Notes under the pieces: model-generated
What the model was told of the DNA's origin: nothing
The model's input: only the letters and a program-made list of their open reading frames with translations
The model's database searches: none
Shown here: piece by piece, positions 48,961-61,269 of the stretch
Layout of the letters: each line of letters begins with the position of its first letter
Numbering within the stretch: position 1 is the first letter of the stretch
Assembly (NCBI GenBank): GCA_037957365.1
Contig: JARHVA010002373.1
Span: 1,823,501 to 1,887,500 of the forward strand
DNA length: 64,000 nucleotides
Source of the DNA: Torreya grandis
Lineage: Eukaryota > Streptophyta > Pinopsida > Cupressales > Taxaceae
Direction: 5' to 3'
Position numbers and translations under genes: made by a program

Positions 48961-49537
48961 AAAATACATTAATCAGGAAATGATTCATCTACCAATAAAC
49001 TATGTTATGAAAATGTTAGTCTTGATAGAGTCTATGATTAAATTATCCTTTCCTAGTCTATCTATAATTTTAATGTCAAATTATTGTAGTGGAAATAACC
49101 ATCTAATTATTATACCATTGATTAGTTTGTTCATTAAATAATTGATAGAAACATGGTCAATGTGAATAAAATCAATGTATCCAATAACATAATGGTGAAT
49201 ATATTGATGGCATACACTAATGCAAGGAATTATTTTTCTATCATGGTGTAACTAAGTCAACTCCTTGAAAATTATTTGTTGATAAAGTTTATAACATAGT
49301 TCAATGATATTTCAATTTATCTCAAGATAAATCCTAGTGTTGTATCAAAAAAAAATACATAGAGGTGGAAAGGTAATTTATAATTTGGGCCTCATAGCAC
49401 ATGAGTTATTACTAGTAGATATTTCAGGTCTTGGAATGCTTTTTGACATACATCAGTCCATATAAATTTAAAATATATAGATAATAAAAAAATATAGGTG
49501 CTTCTATTTTATTGAAGGTTTTTATAATTATACAGTT
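48960..49537 (-). pseudogene. Gypsy-3 RT C-terminus and RNase H, decayed
   Basis: Minus strand: IIKTFNKIEAPIF (RT end), CQKAFQDLKYLLVITHVLRG, PNYKLPFHLYVFF (Asp box lost), YTMIEK then FLALVYAIN, FTLTMFLSIIYLMNKLINGI, IIRWLFPLQ and IKIIDRLGKDNLI. This is the gypsy RNase H in canonical order, directly followed by integrase. Confidence 0.88.
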
Positions 49538-50870
49538 GTAGATGTTAAATCTAGATCTTACATGATATTATAGTCTTTTACACTTGAAAAATATCACTCA
49601 TGGATCAACCCTTCAGTTCAGGGCTATCCCACTACCAAAAGGCTCACATTTTTTATCTCATTTTGCCTAAATGCTTATCCTATAGTTTAAACCTAATATT
49701 ATGATTACCTAGATCACTTATAGCCCATAATCAATATAAAATGTAATCAATATCCTACTCTAAAATTTACAAATATTCAATAACTTTATATCTTCCTAAA
49801 CACTATTGTCTAAAATAAGACACTAGAATTGATGCTAGTGTCCTAGGTCTAACTCTAGTGTCTAAAACTTAAAAATGGTCAAATTTTTAAATCTTGCGAC
49901 ATGTATGGGTCAACATATAGTATTATTTTAACCATCCTATGAGATAATTTTAAAAATTATGGTATAAATATACACAAAATACCATTTATTATCATCAATC
50001 AAGATCAAGTACAAATCAAAGACACATTTATATTATACCAAGTAAAAACACATCTCAAATTTGTAAAACTACCCTATACTTACCTATTTATAAATTATTC
50101 ATAGGAGAAATATTCTTATAGGCCTAAAACATTCAAAGAGAAACCCATGAATAGTATTTATCAAACTACAAGATAGATCATTACCTACACTCACATATAT
50201 CATATTGCACCATTGTTCACACATAAGACCACATAAGGGGGAGAACTACATCCGTCTAAGTCCTTAAAAGTATTGTCTATGTATGAAATGCTTACTAACA
50301 TAGGGGTCTTTGAGGTTAGCTATAATTCACTTGATCCTACTAACCCCTATTTTTCAAGTTGACATGCCCTAATTGGGAGACCTAGGGTTTTGAGCTACAC
50401 ATTGATATGTAAAACTCATGTGCATGATATTAACATATAATCTGCAAGGTGAAATGAACCTTAGTAGGTGCATGTGGAATTTGTAGAAAATGACCAGTAT
50501 TATGTATAGGATATAAATGTTTATTTTCAAATAAAAGCATCAATGCTAGTGTTCTTATTTTTATGGTAGTCTATAAACTAATAGAGAGTTGATTTCCAAT
50601 ATTTGACAAATCATATATAAGCATCATCCTAACTATTTATGTACCTACACTTCCTAGATTTACTTGCACATATTTCAATAATCTAAGTATTATTCCTTAT
50701 TCATATTTAAGAAATCAAATTACTATCTGATATTGTACTTTCTAAATATACCATATTACCATAATTTATCACTATATCAAAATATATTATGAATCTAAAT
50801 TATCTAAATATTCTACTTATAGACTAGTCTATTATTTAGTTGATTAGGCTATTATATTTTAAATATTTAC
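49538..50870. mobile_element. ~1.3-kb insertion inside gypsy-3 RT, possibly a solo LTR
   Basis: RT coding similarity stops after GYYH (about 50875) and resumes with IIKTF (about 49537), residues that are nearly adjacent in the family. The intervening AT-rich DNA has no coding signal. The size fits a solo LTR, but I could not fix TG...CA ends or a clean target duplication. Confidence 0.6.
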
Positions 50871-50874
50871 AAAA

Positions 50875-51640
50875 ATGGTTAAACAATGGTAATAACCAAC
50901 ATGTGATAATAAAATTTGAACATCCTTTTATTTTTGTGGGGTTGGTAGGTTTTTTATTACTTCAATTTTGGCATGGTCTAATTCTATCCTTGCTGGCAAG
51001 ATATGGTGTCCTAGTATAATTCCTCCTATCATAAACATGTGATTAATCATGACTTGAGGAATACCAATTGTTTAGATAGTGTTGAATAACTTTATCTAGG
51101 TTCTTGGTGGCTTTTTCATATGTATTCCCATAGATCATGAATCCATCCATATAAATCTCTACACAATCATGTAAAGGCCAAAAATTTCTCAACACAACCT
51201 TTTAAAAGGTGGTAGGAAAATTACATAATCCAAGTGAGAGTAAAAAGTATGCATATGAACTCTAAGGACATGTAAATGTGGTCTTATATTTGTCCTCAAG
51301 TTCTATTCTAATTTGATTATGTCCATTGAACCCATATAGAAATAATAAGTACTTATTCCTTGTGAGTGTGTCAAGTAATTGGTTAATGAAAGGAAGACGA
51401 AAGTGATCCTTCCTTGTGGTTGCATTAATTTCCATATAATACACATAATTATGCTATTTTCCACCATTTTTTTTAAAATCACAAGAGTGAAACCCTTTGG
51501 CTAATAGAGACAAGATAATAAAATCCCATATCTAGGAGTTTCTATTTTTAATCTATGACCTTAATAATAGGGTTCATTTATTTTTGTGATTTTCATATGG
51601 GTTTGAGTTCCTCCTTAATATATATTTGGTGGATGCATAG
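50875..51640 (-). pseudogene. Gypsy-3 reverse transcriptase, decayed
   Basis: The open frame 51262-51444 reads NATTRKDHFRLPFINQLLDT and YGFNGHNQIRIELEDKYKTT, the Athila/Tat-type RT core. Downstream, CDFMDG-like and YMDGFMIYGN (catalytic YVDDF..YG region, YVDD read as YMDG), then LPARIELDHAKIEVIKNLP and KDVQILLSHVGYYH. Upstream, SLLAKGFH marks the RT start. The protein is cut by the 1.3-kb insertion. Confidence 0.9.
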
Positions 51641-51649
51641 GTTAGGGTG

Positions 51650-53095
51650 TATGCCTCTCATGTCATGGTAACCCCATGTAAAATTAATTTTTTACTTTTG
51701 GAGCATGGTCACTAGATGAGTTTAATGTTAAAGGTCCAAATTATTATTGATATCAAAAGGTCGTCAAGGTAGGATTTATACTTGTTTGGAAAAGATCACC
51801 ATGGACTCTATGCTACCCAATAGAGGGATGAGGTTGAAATGGTGTGGTAGTAGTTTATGAAATGTATGAATGTTTTCCATGGGATATAAGGATAGTTATG
51901 TTAGAAATATGTTGGTAATGAGACATTGCATACATTATAATTAGTTATATTTTTATGGGCCAACCTAATAAGTAATTTTTATGATATTAAAAATGACCAT
52001 GTCATCATATTATTTGTTCAAGGGTATGCTATGTTAAATCATGAGTAGGGTCTATAAATGATATTTATCATATTCCTAATCTCCTATACAACATGGTTGT
52101 TTTTACTCACATAAAGGTTGAGTTGGTGGGTATAAAACTAGCTTATTTATAGCATTTTAATTTGAGATCAACATGTTTCCTAATATGTAGTTGATGAATG
52201 CATCAACTATAGCTAACCACAGTCTCCCTAGGATAAGTTGGTATCCTCCTAAGATTACTTTGGGATATAATATTATAAAGTATGCCAGACACTCCTATGA
52301 GTCTATGATAATGACTAGGTCTTCTATAACCCCTTCAAGTTTAAATATCTCTATCTACCATTTTTAAAATGGTGGGGGTTTGATGAAGGCTTTGAGGTGA
52401 AGTTTTTACATCATTTATTTCATCATCACATTAATAAATGCCACTAATTTTATTAATATATTTTGAATATAGGTGCCATAGATGTGGATGTCAATTACAG
52501 GGCTAACTGGGTCAAAATACTTAGGTGGAACTATATTTCCCAATGTAATATCTATAAGTTATATAACTACTTGGACAGTGTTGGGATCCTTACTTTTTAG
52601 GTCAAGATTCTTTAGTCATAGTTAATAAACAAACTTAGTGTAAATGGGGACATATTTTATAGCTTGAAATAGTGCAATCTTAACACAAACATTGTTGAGA
52701 TGAACTAAAAAATCAAATTCAGATTCATATTTTTTTGAGGTTTAGTCTCTTGGGAAAAGGAGGGGTGTTAGGTGCTTATTGACTAGTACATGTCCTTGGT
52801 TCAAGAGTAGAGAGTTTATTATATGACCATGGATTAGTTATAATGTCAGGGATCTCTTCATGAGGTTTTGTTATTATGGGTGTGGTGGGATTTAATATAA
52901 TTCATCTTAAATGATGTTACACTTCATCTACCTCCATTGAATAAGTTGGATTTTGGATAATTTCATTAGCATATGTTATTTAAACTAACTTATTCTTGGG
53001 GTGAGGTACAAGTTGGGAAGTAAATTAAGGAGATCTAAGTTGATTTTAAGTAGGATTACATGGTAACAATGCTTTTTATTATTATTATTTCATTT
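51650..53095 (-). pseudogene. Gypsy-3 protease/linker region, poorly readable
   Basis: Lies between gag (53.1-54.4 kb) and RT (51.6 kb), where the protease belongs. I see scattered minus-strand coding traces but cannot point to a D-S/T-G active site. No other gene is visible. Confidence 0.5.
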
Positions 53096-54450
53096 CTATT
53101 GGTTGTTGGTACCCAAAGTTTTAGTTAAACCATGGTTGGTTTCCTCTCCATGGTTATTTCCATTTATTGGAGGATGGGTACCACTGATAGTTCTAATTTT
53201 TTGGCAACCATGATTTGTTTTAGAATTATTTCCAATTGGCCTGATATTATAATTTTTGTTGTGTCCAAGTCTAGTTTTGTGGTGGAATTTGTTGTGTTTG
53301 ATTCTATTGGGTGGGTCCATACCAATTTTGAGAAGAGATAAATTAAAATTATGAATTAGGAAATTGAGTGTTTGATGACATTTATATATTTTGAGGTCTT
53401 TGTGACCAAGGTTTTCATTGGGCCAAGTAAAATACCTACTCTCTATCTCTTCCAATTATGTGAAGTTTTATTTTATCCATATCCTCATTTGTGATGATCT
53501 CTACCTTTAATCTGTTAGTTTGACACCTACATTATGTTTTCTTTCTATGAAAATTTTAGTAATACACATTCACAGATTGCTCCAATTCTTCTTATTTTCT
53601 ACATGTATGTAATGTATCAAGTTGTGTGGCTAAATGATTAATAATATCCTGATTCATATCTTTTAGTAGGTTGTTGAATTCCATACTTGAGACCTCATTA
53701 ATTGTCTTAGAGGAGGATGATGGAAATGATTTGTTGATATAATCTTCTTCATTATAGACCTAGAGTAATACCCACACAAGGTAATTATATCATTAAATTA
53801 AATTTTTGAAACATAACCATTGATCATGAGATCTAAAAATTTCAAGAATTCATGGTTGATTTATTTATGAAATATCAATTTAATACACTCAATATTTAAC
53901 TTATTATATTTATATTTTTGGATACTTAATATAAATTTTTATATAGAGTCCTCCAGTGGTTCCTCCTCTTTTTATGACATATGAAAGATGTTATCCCTTT
54001 TGAAATATTTTCATCAATAGTAGTCCTAATATTTTGGGAAAATTTTTATCCCTCATATCTTTCTAATCGATGAATGAATTCTTCCCTAATCCTATGAACA
54101 ATCAAAGGGCTGCATCATTAAGATTAGATAAAAATAATTTCAGCATATGAGCATCTTTATTTTAGTCATAACTATTGCATAGGATGCAAAACTCAAATAA
54201 GAATGTGTTAGGGACCTCACTTTCCATTTAATTTTTTTTATGTAAAGTTAAAATGGGAATATTATTCATGGATGAATTAACCATGGGGGTATTGATGGTA
54301 AATTCAAACATTATGGATTATTTTCTAGGGTTTTCTCCTTCCACGTGTCCCATGATCATTCAGACCACTCATGCACCAATGAATTTTTTAACCCACACTC
54401 TGATTTCATCATAAATATTATTAACCCAAGGTCAGTAATTAATTATGGAT
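53096..54450 (-). pseudogene. Gypsy-3 gag region, decayed
   Basis: The open frame 53096-53455 is an Asn/His/Lys-rich, low-complexity gag tail (residues about 60-119: HHKTRLGHNKNYN, THPPINGNNHGEE). Upstream (toward 54450) are capsid-like traces such as IREEFIHRLERYEG, interrupted by many stops. Assigned by position relative to RT and by composition. Confidence 0.6.
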
Positions 54451-54671
54451 ATATTAGTTTTTAGGGGAGGTATATTTTATGCATGGGGGTGATGGAGTGA
54501 AATCTTATAGAAAATACTTTAAAATTTTGAAAATATGTCATGTTGCTTAGTTGGGTTTAGGACTATAGGTTCAAAATTTCATTTTGGGGTTAGAAAGGCT
54601 TGGTATTATATTTTGGAAAGAAGTTTAGGTGAAGTAAAATGGTAATTAAAACCAAAATTTTGAGTTTAAGG

Positions 54672-54991
54672 TGTTAAAGTATCTTATTACTCATGCTTAC
54701 TAAGTTCTAGGTCATTGGTCTTTACTTACTTTTGTCCTATGTGGGGATTTATCCCACATTGGATAGTTTAACTTGCATCCTATTTTGCCTTTCCTATATA
54801 ACCAAGTGCTCTTAATTGTAATATATATGATTTCATAATATTTTACATATTATTTATATATCTCATTATGTATATAACAATTATTTTGTTTACAATTAGT
54901 TTTCTCCTTTTGAGTGTATGTTGAATCATTAATCACTGTAGTCATGAGATCTTGGAAAGATCTTGGCTAAAGGGTTTTGATAACTCTTTCA
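54672..54991 (+). repeat. Left LTR of the AP2/ERF-carrying element
   Basis: Starts TGTTAAAGTA, ends CTCTTTCA, and is about 85 % identical by eye to 59014-59333. A TATA box (CCTATATAAC) lies at 54793-54802. Confidence 0.95.
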
Positions 54992-54992
54992 T

Positions 54993-55007
54993 AGTACCAA
55001 AGCCACC
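54993..55007 (+). promoter_or_regulatory. Primer binding site of the AP2/ERF-carrying element
   Basis: AGTACCAAAGCC just after the LTR, a decayed form of TGGTATCAGAGCC (initiator-Met tRNA PBS). Confidence 0.75.
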
Positions 55008-55940
55008 ATCCAATATACATTACTTAGCTTATATGTTCCTTTCCATTTGGATCTACCTTTTTTTGCAATCCATAATTTCCTATTCCTTAGTTTATCATTT
55101 ATAAAATGAGTTTGTTTTAAGACCTTGGCCTATTTGTCTATTAGCTAAGTTTATTTGTCATTCCATTGGCATTAAGGTTGTATAATTATATGGAATAATT
55201 ATAAATTTTACATGGAATCTACTGTTGTGCTTTTATATTTGAGGTATATGGTTGCAGATATGAAGTTTTGGTTCATTTAGAAGGAGAATGAATTATTTTT
55301 ACATATATAGTTTAATGTAATACCATTAAATCATCAAGAATTAGGTTTTATATTCCTCTTTTCATTAGAAATTAACTTCCTTTCTCTTCATAACCTAATT
55401 CTAGATCCACTCAACTAGTCCCCATACTCCACGACCATCATGTCCCTTCCACCCATGCATCCACCAACATTCTTCCCCTCTCGAGCTCTACCTGCATACC
55501 ACTGCCATGCCAACTCATCAATGCCTATTATTGTGAAAACCCTCTATGCACCTTATAGGATGGATGGTCATGAGGGAAAGTGAAGGAATGGTAGTTTCTT
55601 TTGTGTGAGGAACCACTCAAGAATCATAGTTTATGAGCTCAAAGGAGAAGCTCACTCTTGGTGGTGTACAAATTAAGATCCATGAATAGAATATTATAGC
55701 TCCTTCGGAACCTACATCATTTATGGATGTAGTGGTGGGGATCTAAGTTAATTAGAGAGGTGACTATTAAGATGCCTATCTATTTAGATAATTATTTGAA
55801 TAGTTAGGGTGGAAGGAATTTAAGGTTATGAAGGCTAGTTTTACATTCGCATTTGTAATCTATATTGGTGACCTCATGTCCATTGACCAAGTAGTTTTTG
55901 CACTCTAAAATTTTGATGCATATTATGGTCCATGAGGTAT
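55008..55940. other. Interior of the AP2/ERF-carrying element, left part
   Basis: No domain recognised. 55380-55560 is a Pro/Ser-codon-like, C-rich island in otherwise AT-rich DNA, possibly leader or captured sequence. The minus frame continues from the AP2 domain to 55804 (KILECKNYLVNGHEV...) without recognisable motifs. Confidence 0.4.
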
Positions 55941-55944
55941 GTTT

Positions 55945-56124
55945 TTCTGGGAAGTTTAATTTAGACTTTGTTCCTCTAAATGTTAAAGCAACATCATCAT
56001 AGGCTTTGGTAACATCTTCAATTATCTTGAATGTTCCCAGCCATATTCTAGCTGCTTTCATCGAATCATGAAACTCTATCACCCATTTACCCTATGGTAT
56101 CTATCTTACTCCTCTATAATTCCT
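55945..56124 (-). pseudogene. AP2/ERF DNA-binding domain fragment
   Basis: The minus-strand translation from 56124 reads RNYRGVR, stop, IP, stop, GKWVIEFHDS, then KAARIWLGTFKIIEDVTKAY and DDVALTFRGTKSKLNFPE. This is the whole roughly 60-residue AP2/ERF domain: the YRGVR and GKW strand elements, the WLGTF strand and the AYD..A..RG helix, ending LNFPE. It is intronless, as most ERF genes are. Two TAG stops replace conserved residues (Gln in RGVRQ; Trp in the WGKW region). It sits antisense inside an LTR element, so it is most likely a captured fragment of a host ERF gene. ERF proteins bind GCC-box promoters; this copy cannot make the full domain. Confidence 0.9.
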
Positions 56125-56129
56125 ATTTC

Positions 56130-59000
56130 TCTACTACTCCTACTAGGAATTGGAATTTTGTTTGAGATATATAGGGAGCTCACCATTATTCATTTTCAAT
56201 ATCTTCTACTACAAAAAATAAGACCATGAATGGTATATCAAAGATCTAGGAGGATTTCAAATGTGGATCAACACCTCTCCACCTCAACAAACTGCATCTA
56301 TTGATAGCCCAAAGATCCATGATGATATTGCATTCATTTTGGTCTATGTATCATTCTACAGATATACTCCTATCAAGATTATGTGGTCCTTAGAGGAGAG
56401 GTGGTGGAAGAAAGACTCTATCTTCTACATTGCATTTTCTATTTAGCATTGGCTTTGGCATTGAAAAATGACATTTTCTTCTACATTTTATTGATTTGTA
56501 AGAATGTACAAGCACAATGGTTGTGCCTATTCTCCCTTTGATAAAAGTTGAAAATGTAAAGTTGCCCTAGTAACTATCTTTTTTAATTAAATGAGCCTTA
56601 AAAAAATTTAAACCTATTTTAATATAAATAACTTTATTAGGCCTTTTTTCCTCTATGTATTTACCTATTATAGTGAAGCTACTTGTCACTTTAGAGCTTA
56701 AAGGGGTGTAAAGGGGCATGGTTTTTGACTTTGTTTGGTTTGAGGAGATTCTTGGTTCTATGCTAGTTCTAATGAGTGGTTGGAAGGCTAGGTCAGCCTT
56801 AGCCATAATTTTTTTTTTAATTTTTAGTGTAATTTTTATTAAATAAGTCTTATTGATGGGAATGTAATTGTTTAATAAATTTTGATTGGTAGCTCAAAAT
56901 TAAGTACCATTTATTGAAAAAGTTCATGTTTTTAAATTTCCCATGCATTAGGCCTATTAACATTGTAAAACACACTAAAATATAAATTGTCACATTCTAG
57001 GGGGTCTCTTCACTTTGGTTGTGTTGTCTTGTGCTTATGGTTTATGGTGATAGATTTATTGGTGACACATTTGATATGTTATGAGCATTTATTGAGGGAA
57101 TATTCATTGTTTTGCATGTAACTTATCTCTTTAATTTGACCAAGATCAGAGGGTGAGGTCTGGTTTGGTAGGAGGTTAGACCCCCTCACATGCATCACAA
57201 ACTTCCTTCTTGCTTCTTCTAGATTACATTGTAATCATTTGTTGCTGTCATGGATGCATTTTTTTCTAAGTTTAATGTCCTATTATTGAGTGTGCATTAT
57301 CACCACTAGTAGGTTTATTGTGATATGTGACTTGCATTATATTTTCACACATTATTTTGGATGTATTTTTAGCTAAGCCTGAAGTCTTTTTGTATGTGCT
57401 TTGTAGGTTATTGTTTTTTGGTTGTTGATCATTTTTTGATGTGTTTACATACATGTTTTTTTTTTTTTTTTGGATATTGATACTTTTCTAGTGTGTTTGC
57501 ATACATTATGGCTCTTGTTTCCATTTTCCATACTCTTCTATCAATCCACGACATGCTAGTTTGTGCATTGGCACATTAACACACTGATAGTTTGTGTCAT
57601 GTCTCTTTGAGGCCCCTTTCTTATCACCTCACCTTCTTCTATGGAGACACCTTTTTATGCTCCCTTATTTTTGGAGCATATCTCTTGATGGATTTTTTGA
57701 TAGGTTAATAGTCTCCTCATTTGGAGTTATTCTAGTGAAGCCTAGTGTATTCCTTGTTTCCATCTAATGTTGTTTGTGTATGGGTTATATTGTACTCACA
57801 CTACTTTATAAATTATCATGGGGGATTCACTGATTTAGCCTTATATATATTCATGCATTTGTATGATCTATTTTGGGCACCTTTTCACTTTGTTAGTTGC
57901 TTGTCTCTTCCATCATCACTATGGGCCATCATATTTTGAGAGACCTTTTTTGTAATTTTGACAGCACTTTTTGATAGTTTGACATTACCCTTCAACATGT
58001 CATAGAGATATTCTAGTGTATATAGTGTTATCTTGTTTGATGTTTGAGTAGCAGATTTGAACCACTCGTGTAGACCTTTTTTCTCCACTCCACCCAGTCA
58101 GCAATATGGGGGGGTGTGATATACATTTTTATTCTTGGTGTTGAGTGTTATTTACACATGCATTACTCTTTTGTACTTTTGTCACCACTGATAATATTCT
58201 TGATTAAAGATATTTTAGTGAAGCCTAGTGTTAGTTATTTTTGTGATCGAGTAGTGGATTCAGACCACTCATATAGATTGAGTTATTTTATGACTTTTAA
58301 ATACTTGGAGTGCAGACTACTTTATCATCATATTTGGAGGACTTTATAGATCTCTCTTTTTATTTTCTCTTTTGAGGGGAGTTTTTCCTATGTGTTTTCT
58401 CACTTTTCTCCACTTTATGATAGTTACATGTAATATGTGTTTTGTAATGTAATATATCATTATGGTGTCATTACATACTAGTGTGGGTTAATGTCTTAGT
58501 TTTACACCAATCATGTGGAAACTCTAACATTACTTAGTACATGCTTTAGTATCTTACATTGATCTTGAGTTGTATGCATTTTGCAATTTTTAATGTTTTA
58601 TGGATAACTCCTTTGTACATGGTTATCTTATTCAAGGGATTTGTTTTTTATAATCCATATGATTTTGTACTTAAATCCATGGCCTTCTTGGTGATTACTA
58701 TATTGACACCAATGTGGTATCCCCACCAGTGACACCAGTGTGGTAGCCCCACCAATCTTTGGGCTCACTTCTCACCATATTTTTGGAGGGTGTTCAAGCA
58801 ATGCTTCCTCAGGTTCATCATTTTACCTAGTACTTTGGACTATAGTGTTTATATATAATGATCCTCATAGTCAACAACATTCCTACTTTAACTTGGTAGT
58901 TATAACAACTTGACATCCATGTACTCTGGCATGATGGATTGGCATCCATAAGGACACATGTCTTCACACTACATCCTCTGTTATTATCCCCTAGCTTCAC
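56130..59000. other. Interior of the AP2/ERF-carrying element, right part
   Basis: No retroviral domain recognised. Open frames (56261-56446, 56567-56806, 57272-57454, 57745-57939, 57885-58088, 58116-58349) have no recognised product. Diverged internal repeats are present: (T)TCTAGTGAAGCCTAGTGT at about 57730 recurs at about 58212, and GTAG..GATT..GACCACTC occurs at about 58046 and 58248. A T-run lies at 57456-57471. Confidence 0.5.
58705..58756 (+). repeat. 26-bp tandem duplication
   Basis: GACACCAATGTGGTATCCCC plus ACCAGT (58705-58730) is followed immediately by GACACCAGTGTGGTAGCCCC plus ACCAAT (58731-58756). Confidence 0.95.
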
Positions 59001-59013
59001 TTGGGGAGGGGGG
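59001..59013 (+). promoter_or_regulatory. Polypurine tract of the AP2/ERF-carrying element
   Basis: TTGGGGAGGGGGG abuts the TG of the right LTR. Confidence 0.93.
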
Positions 59014-59333
59014 TGTTAGAGTAACTTATTACTCATGCTTGCTATGTTCTAGGTCATTGGTATTTACCTAGTTTTGTTCTATGTGGAGATTTGTCCCACA
59101 TTGGTTAGTTTAGCTTGCATCTTATTTTGCCTTGCCTATATAAGCAAGTGGTCTTCATTTTAATATACATGATTTTGTAATATTTTACATATCCTTTGCA
59201 TATCTCATTGTGTGTATAACAATTATTTTGTTTATAATTGGTTTTCTCCTTTTGAGCGTATCCTAAAGCATCAATGGCTATAATAATGAACTCTTGGAGA
59301 GATCTTGGTTGAAGAGTTTTGATAACTCTTTCG
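59014..59333 (+). repeat. Right LTR of the AP2/ERF-carrying element
   Basis: Starts TGTTAGAGTAAC and ends CTCTTTCG, followed by the target duplication TAAGG. A TATA box (CCTATATAAG) lies at 59135-59144. Confidence 0.95.
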
Positions 59334-59338
59334 TAAGG

Positions 59339-61269
59339 TGGCCAAATTGGTACTCATACAAGGATGTATTTTTTAGGGGTATGAAGATATTATTATCCCT
59401 TGTCCTTATATTTATTGACTAGTTAAACCAATAACCTTTTATTTGCTACCCACTATACCTCTTCTAATATAATTCTAGGTGATAGGGATGGACTAAATAC
59501 ATGTGTGATTTTGTGACTTGTGGTTGTTGAAGGTGATGCCCCAACTTATGATCTTATAGAAAAAAATTAGTTTCTTAGGTAAGAATATACCTAAGTGATC
59601 CCTCTCATGTTGCATACACTTAGTCAACCTTTATTTTGGATCTTTATACTCTATCTTTGTACAGGGTTAGTTTTAAGAGAGAACAAAAATATTATGATTA
59701 ATCTTTATTGTAGAAATTGAATTCTTAACTAGAAAACATTAAATTACTATAAAAAGTATGGGATTTAATCTAGAAAATAAGAAATATCTCAACATCCTAT
59801 GATACTAATGTTTGACACTTATCCCTTAAAATAACTCAAAAATGATGAGGAAGATCAAACCTAAGGAAATAATGATCACCTAAAACCCAACATAGTCACT
59901 CAAAGGGTGGCCATTTGATTTATTGATTCTACTACTTTCATTAATTGTCAACCCAAGACATGTATTTGTCAAGGTGTCGACACTATATATGAGACACTAG
60001 TATCTTTCGAAGGTTGAGATGTTAAAGGTTGTGTATAGGGAAACACATTTGCATAAAAAAAGTAACACACTTACACAGAAAGTAAAAACATGAAAGTAAA
60101 TGATAGGAAAGTAAATAACAAGAAAATGAATATAATGTTAACTTGGAAACTTCCACACAATGTATGTAATTGAACTTGAAGAAACAAAAAATGTTTATAC
60201 AAAAAATAGAATGACAATGAGCTTATGGTATAACTAGATAATGAATAATGCATGCCCATAATGTGTAATTGAATCTAAACTAATAGAAAAAAACTCTACC
60301 TAAATTACTCTCAAATAGGTTCTATGTCAGTTAGATTTGTGTAACAATCCATTCCTTTTGTTAAAATAGTTTAATTCAAAGAACTTATTCTTACATTAAA
60401 AAACATGTAGCAATAGGAATATTGCCACAAAAATGATAAAGTTTCATAACAAAATTCAATCTTCTATCACATAGGTTATTTATTACTAATTTATACTTTT
60501 TAAAATATGCCTCAACTCATACTTTTTAAATAGAGATGGAAATTTATTATTTAGATCTTCAAATTACAATAAAAAGTATAAAATATATTCTATCTATTAT
60601 AAGAATATAAGATAAACAACCTATATATTTTTTGTGATAGTTTTACAACCAATAAATAATAAAACAATATAAAATAGGATGTAGGAAAAGGATACTATTC
60701 CATTATTACAACATTCTTATATGCATGGTCAATAGAGAAGGAATGATGATGAGGCATTATAACTTTGACTTGAATTTTTCCTAGATTATAGGAATTGCCT
60801 TGTACCTTAGAAGTGTAGAGGAAATATACTTCAAACCATAAACTAACCATCACAGTCCCAACATGGTGTTAATATTAAGTGTAATGAGTTAGGATAACAA
60901 CTAAAACTGCTAGTTTGGGTTGGAATGACTATTACAGCTGGTACATGTTGAATTTTTTATTAAAACCATTGCTATAAGTTGGAAAACTAGTTTCTACATG
61001 TTGGATACTCAGTTTATATAGGTTGGCCTACCTTATTTATACAAGTTACCCTGTGATTGATCTAACTGAGTTATTCAAATGCTATGGGTACCTAATCTAC
61101 TTCATAATTTGTCATTAATATTTGCCTACAATATATTGGTAATAAATAAAAAATAGTATTAACAATAAATGATATAATATTAATCATAAACTAGATAGTT
61201 TAATCATAAAATACCAAATATAAATATAATGTGCTCATTTAGCACTATATACTAGAAAAGAGCACAAAG
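59339..61269. other. Gene-free AT-rich interval
   Basis: No coding domain recognised on either strand. It should continue the sequence into which the AP2/ERF-carrying element inserted, possibly gypsy-3 5' leader or LTR, but I find no partner repeat. The minus frame 60071-60259 is Leu/Phe/Ser-rich AT noise. Confidence 0.5.

Larger units (their letters stand above)
54672..59333 (+). mobile_element. LTR element carrying an AP2/ERF gene fragment
   Basis: 320-bp LTRs at 54672-54991 and 59014-59333, a perfect 5-bp target duplication TAAGG (54667-54671 and 59334-59338), a Met-tRNA-like PBS after the left LTR and a PPT before the right LTR. It is therefore a complete single insertion, plus orientation. 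The 4.0-kb interior has no gag or pol that I can recognise. Instead it contains an antisense AP2/ERF domain (55945-56124) and unassigned sequence with internal repeats. Structurally a non-autonomous, gene-capturing retrotransposon. Confidence 0.92.

Noticed and set aside
54672..59333. Two independent solo LTRs flanking a host ERF gene
   Set aside because: The matching TAAGG duplication lies only at the outer edges, and PBS and PPT abut the inner edges, so this is one element.
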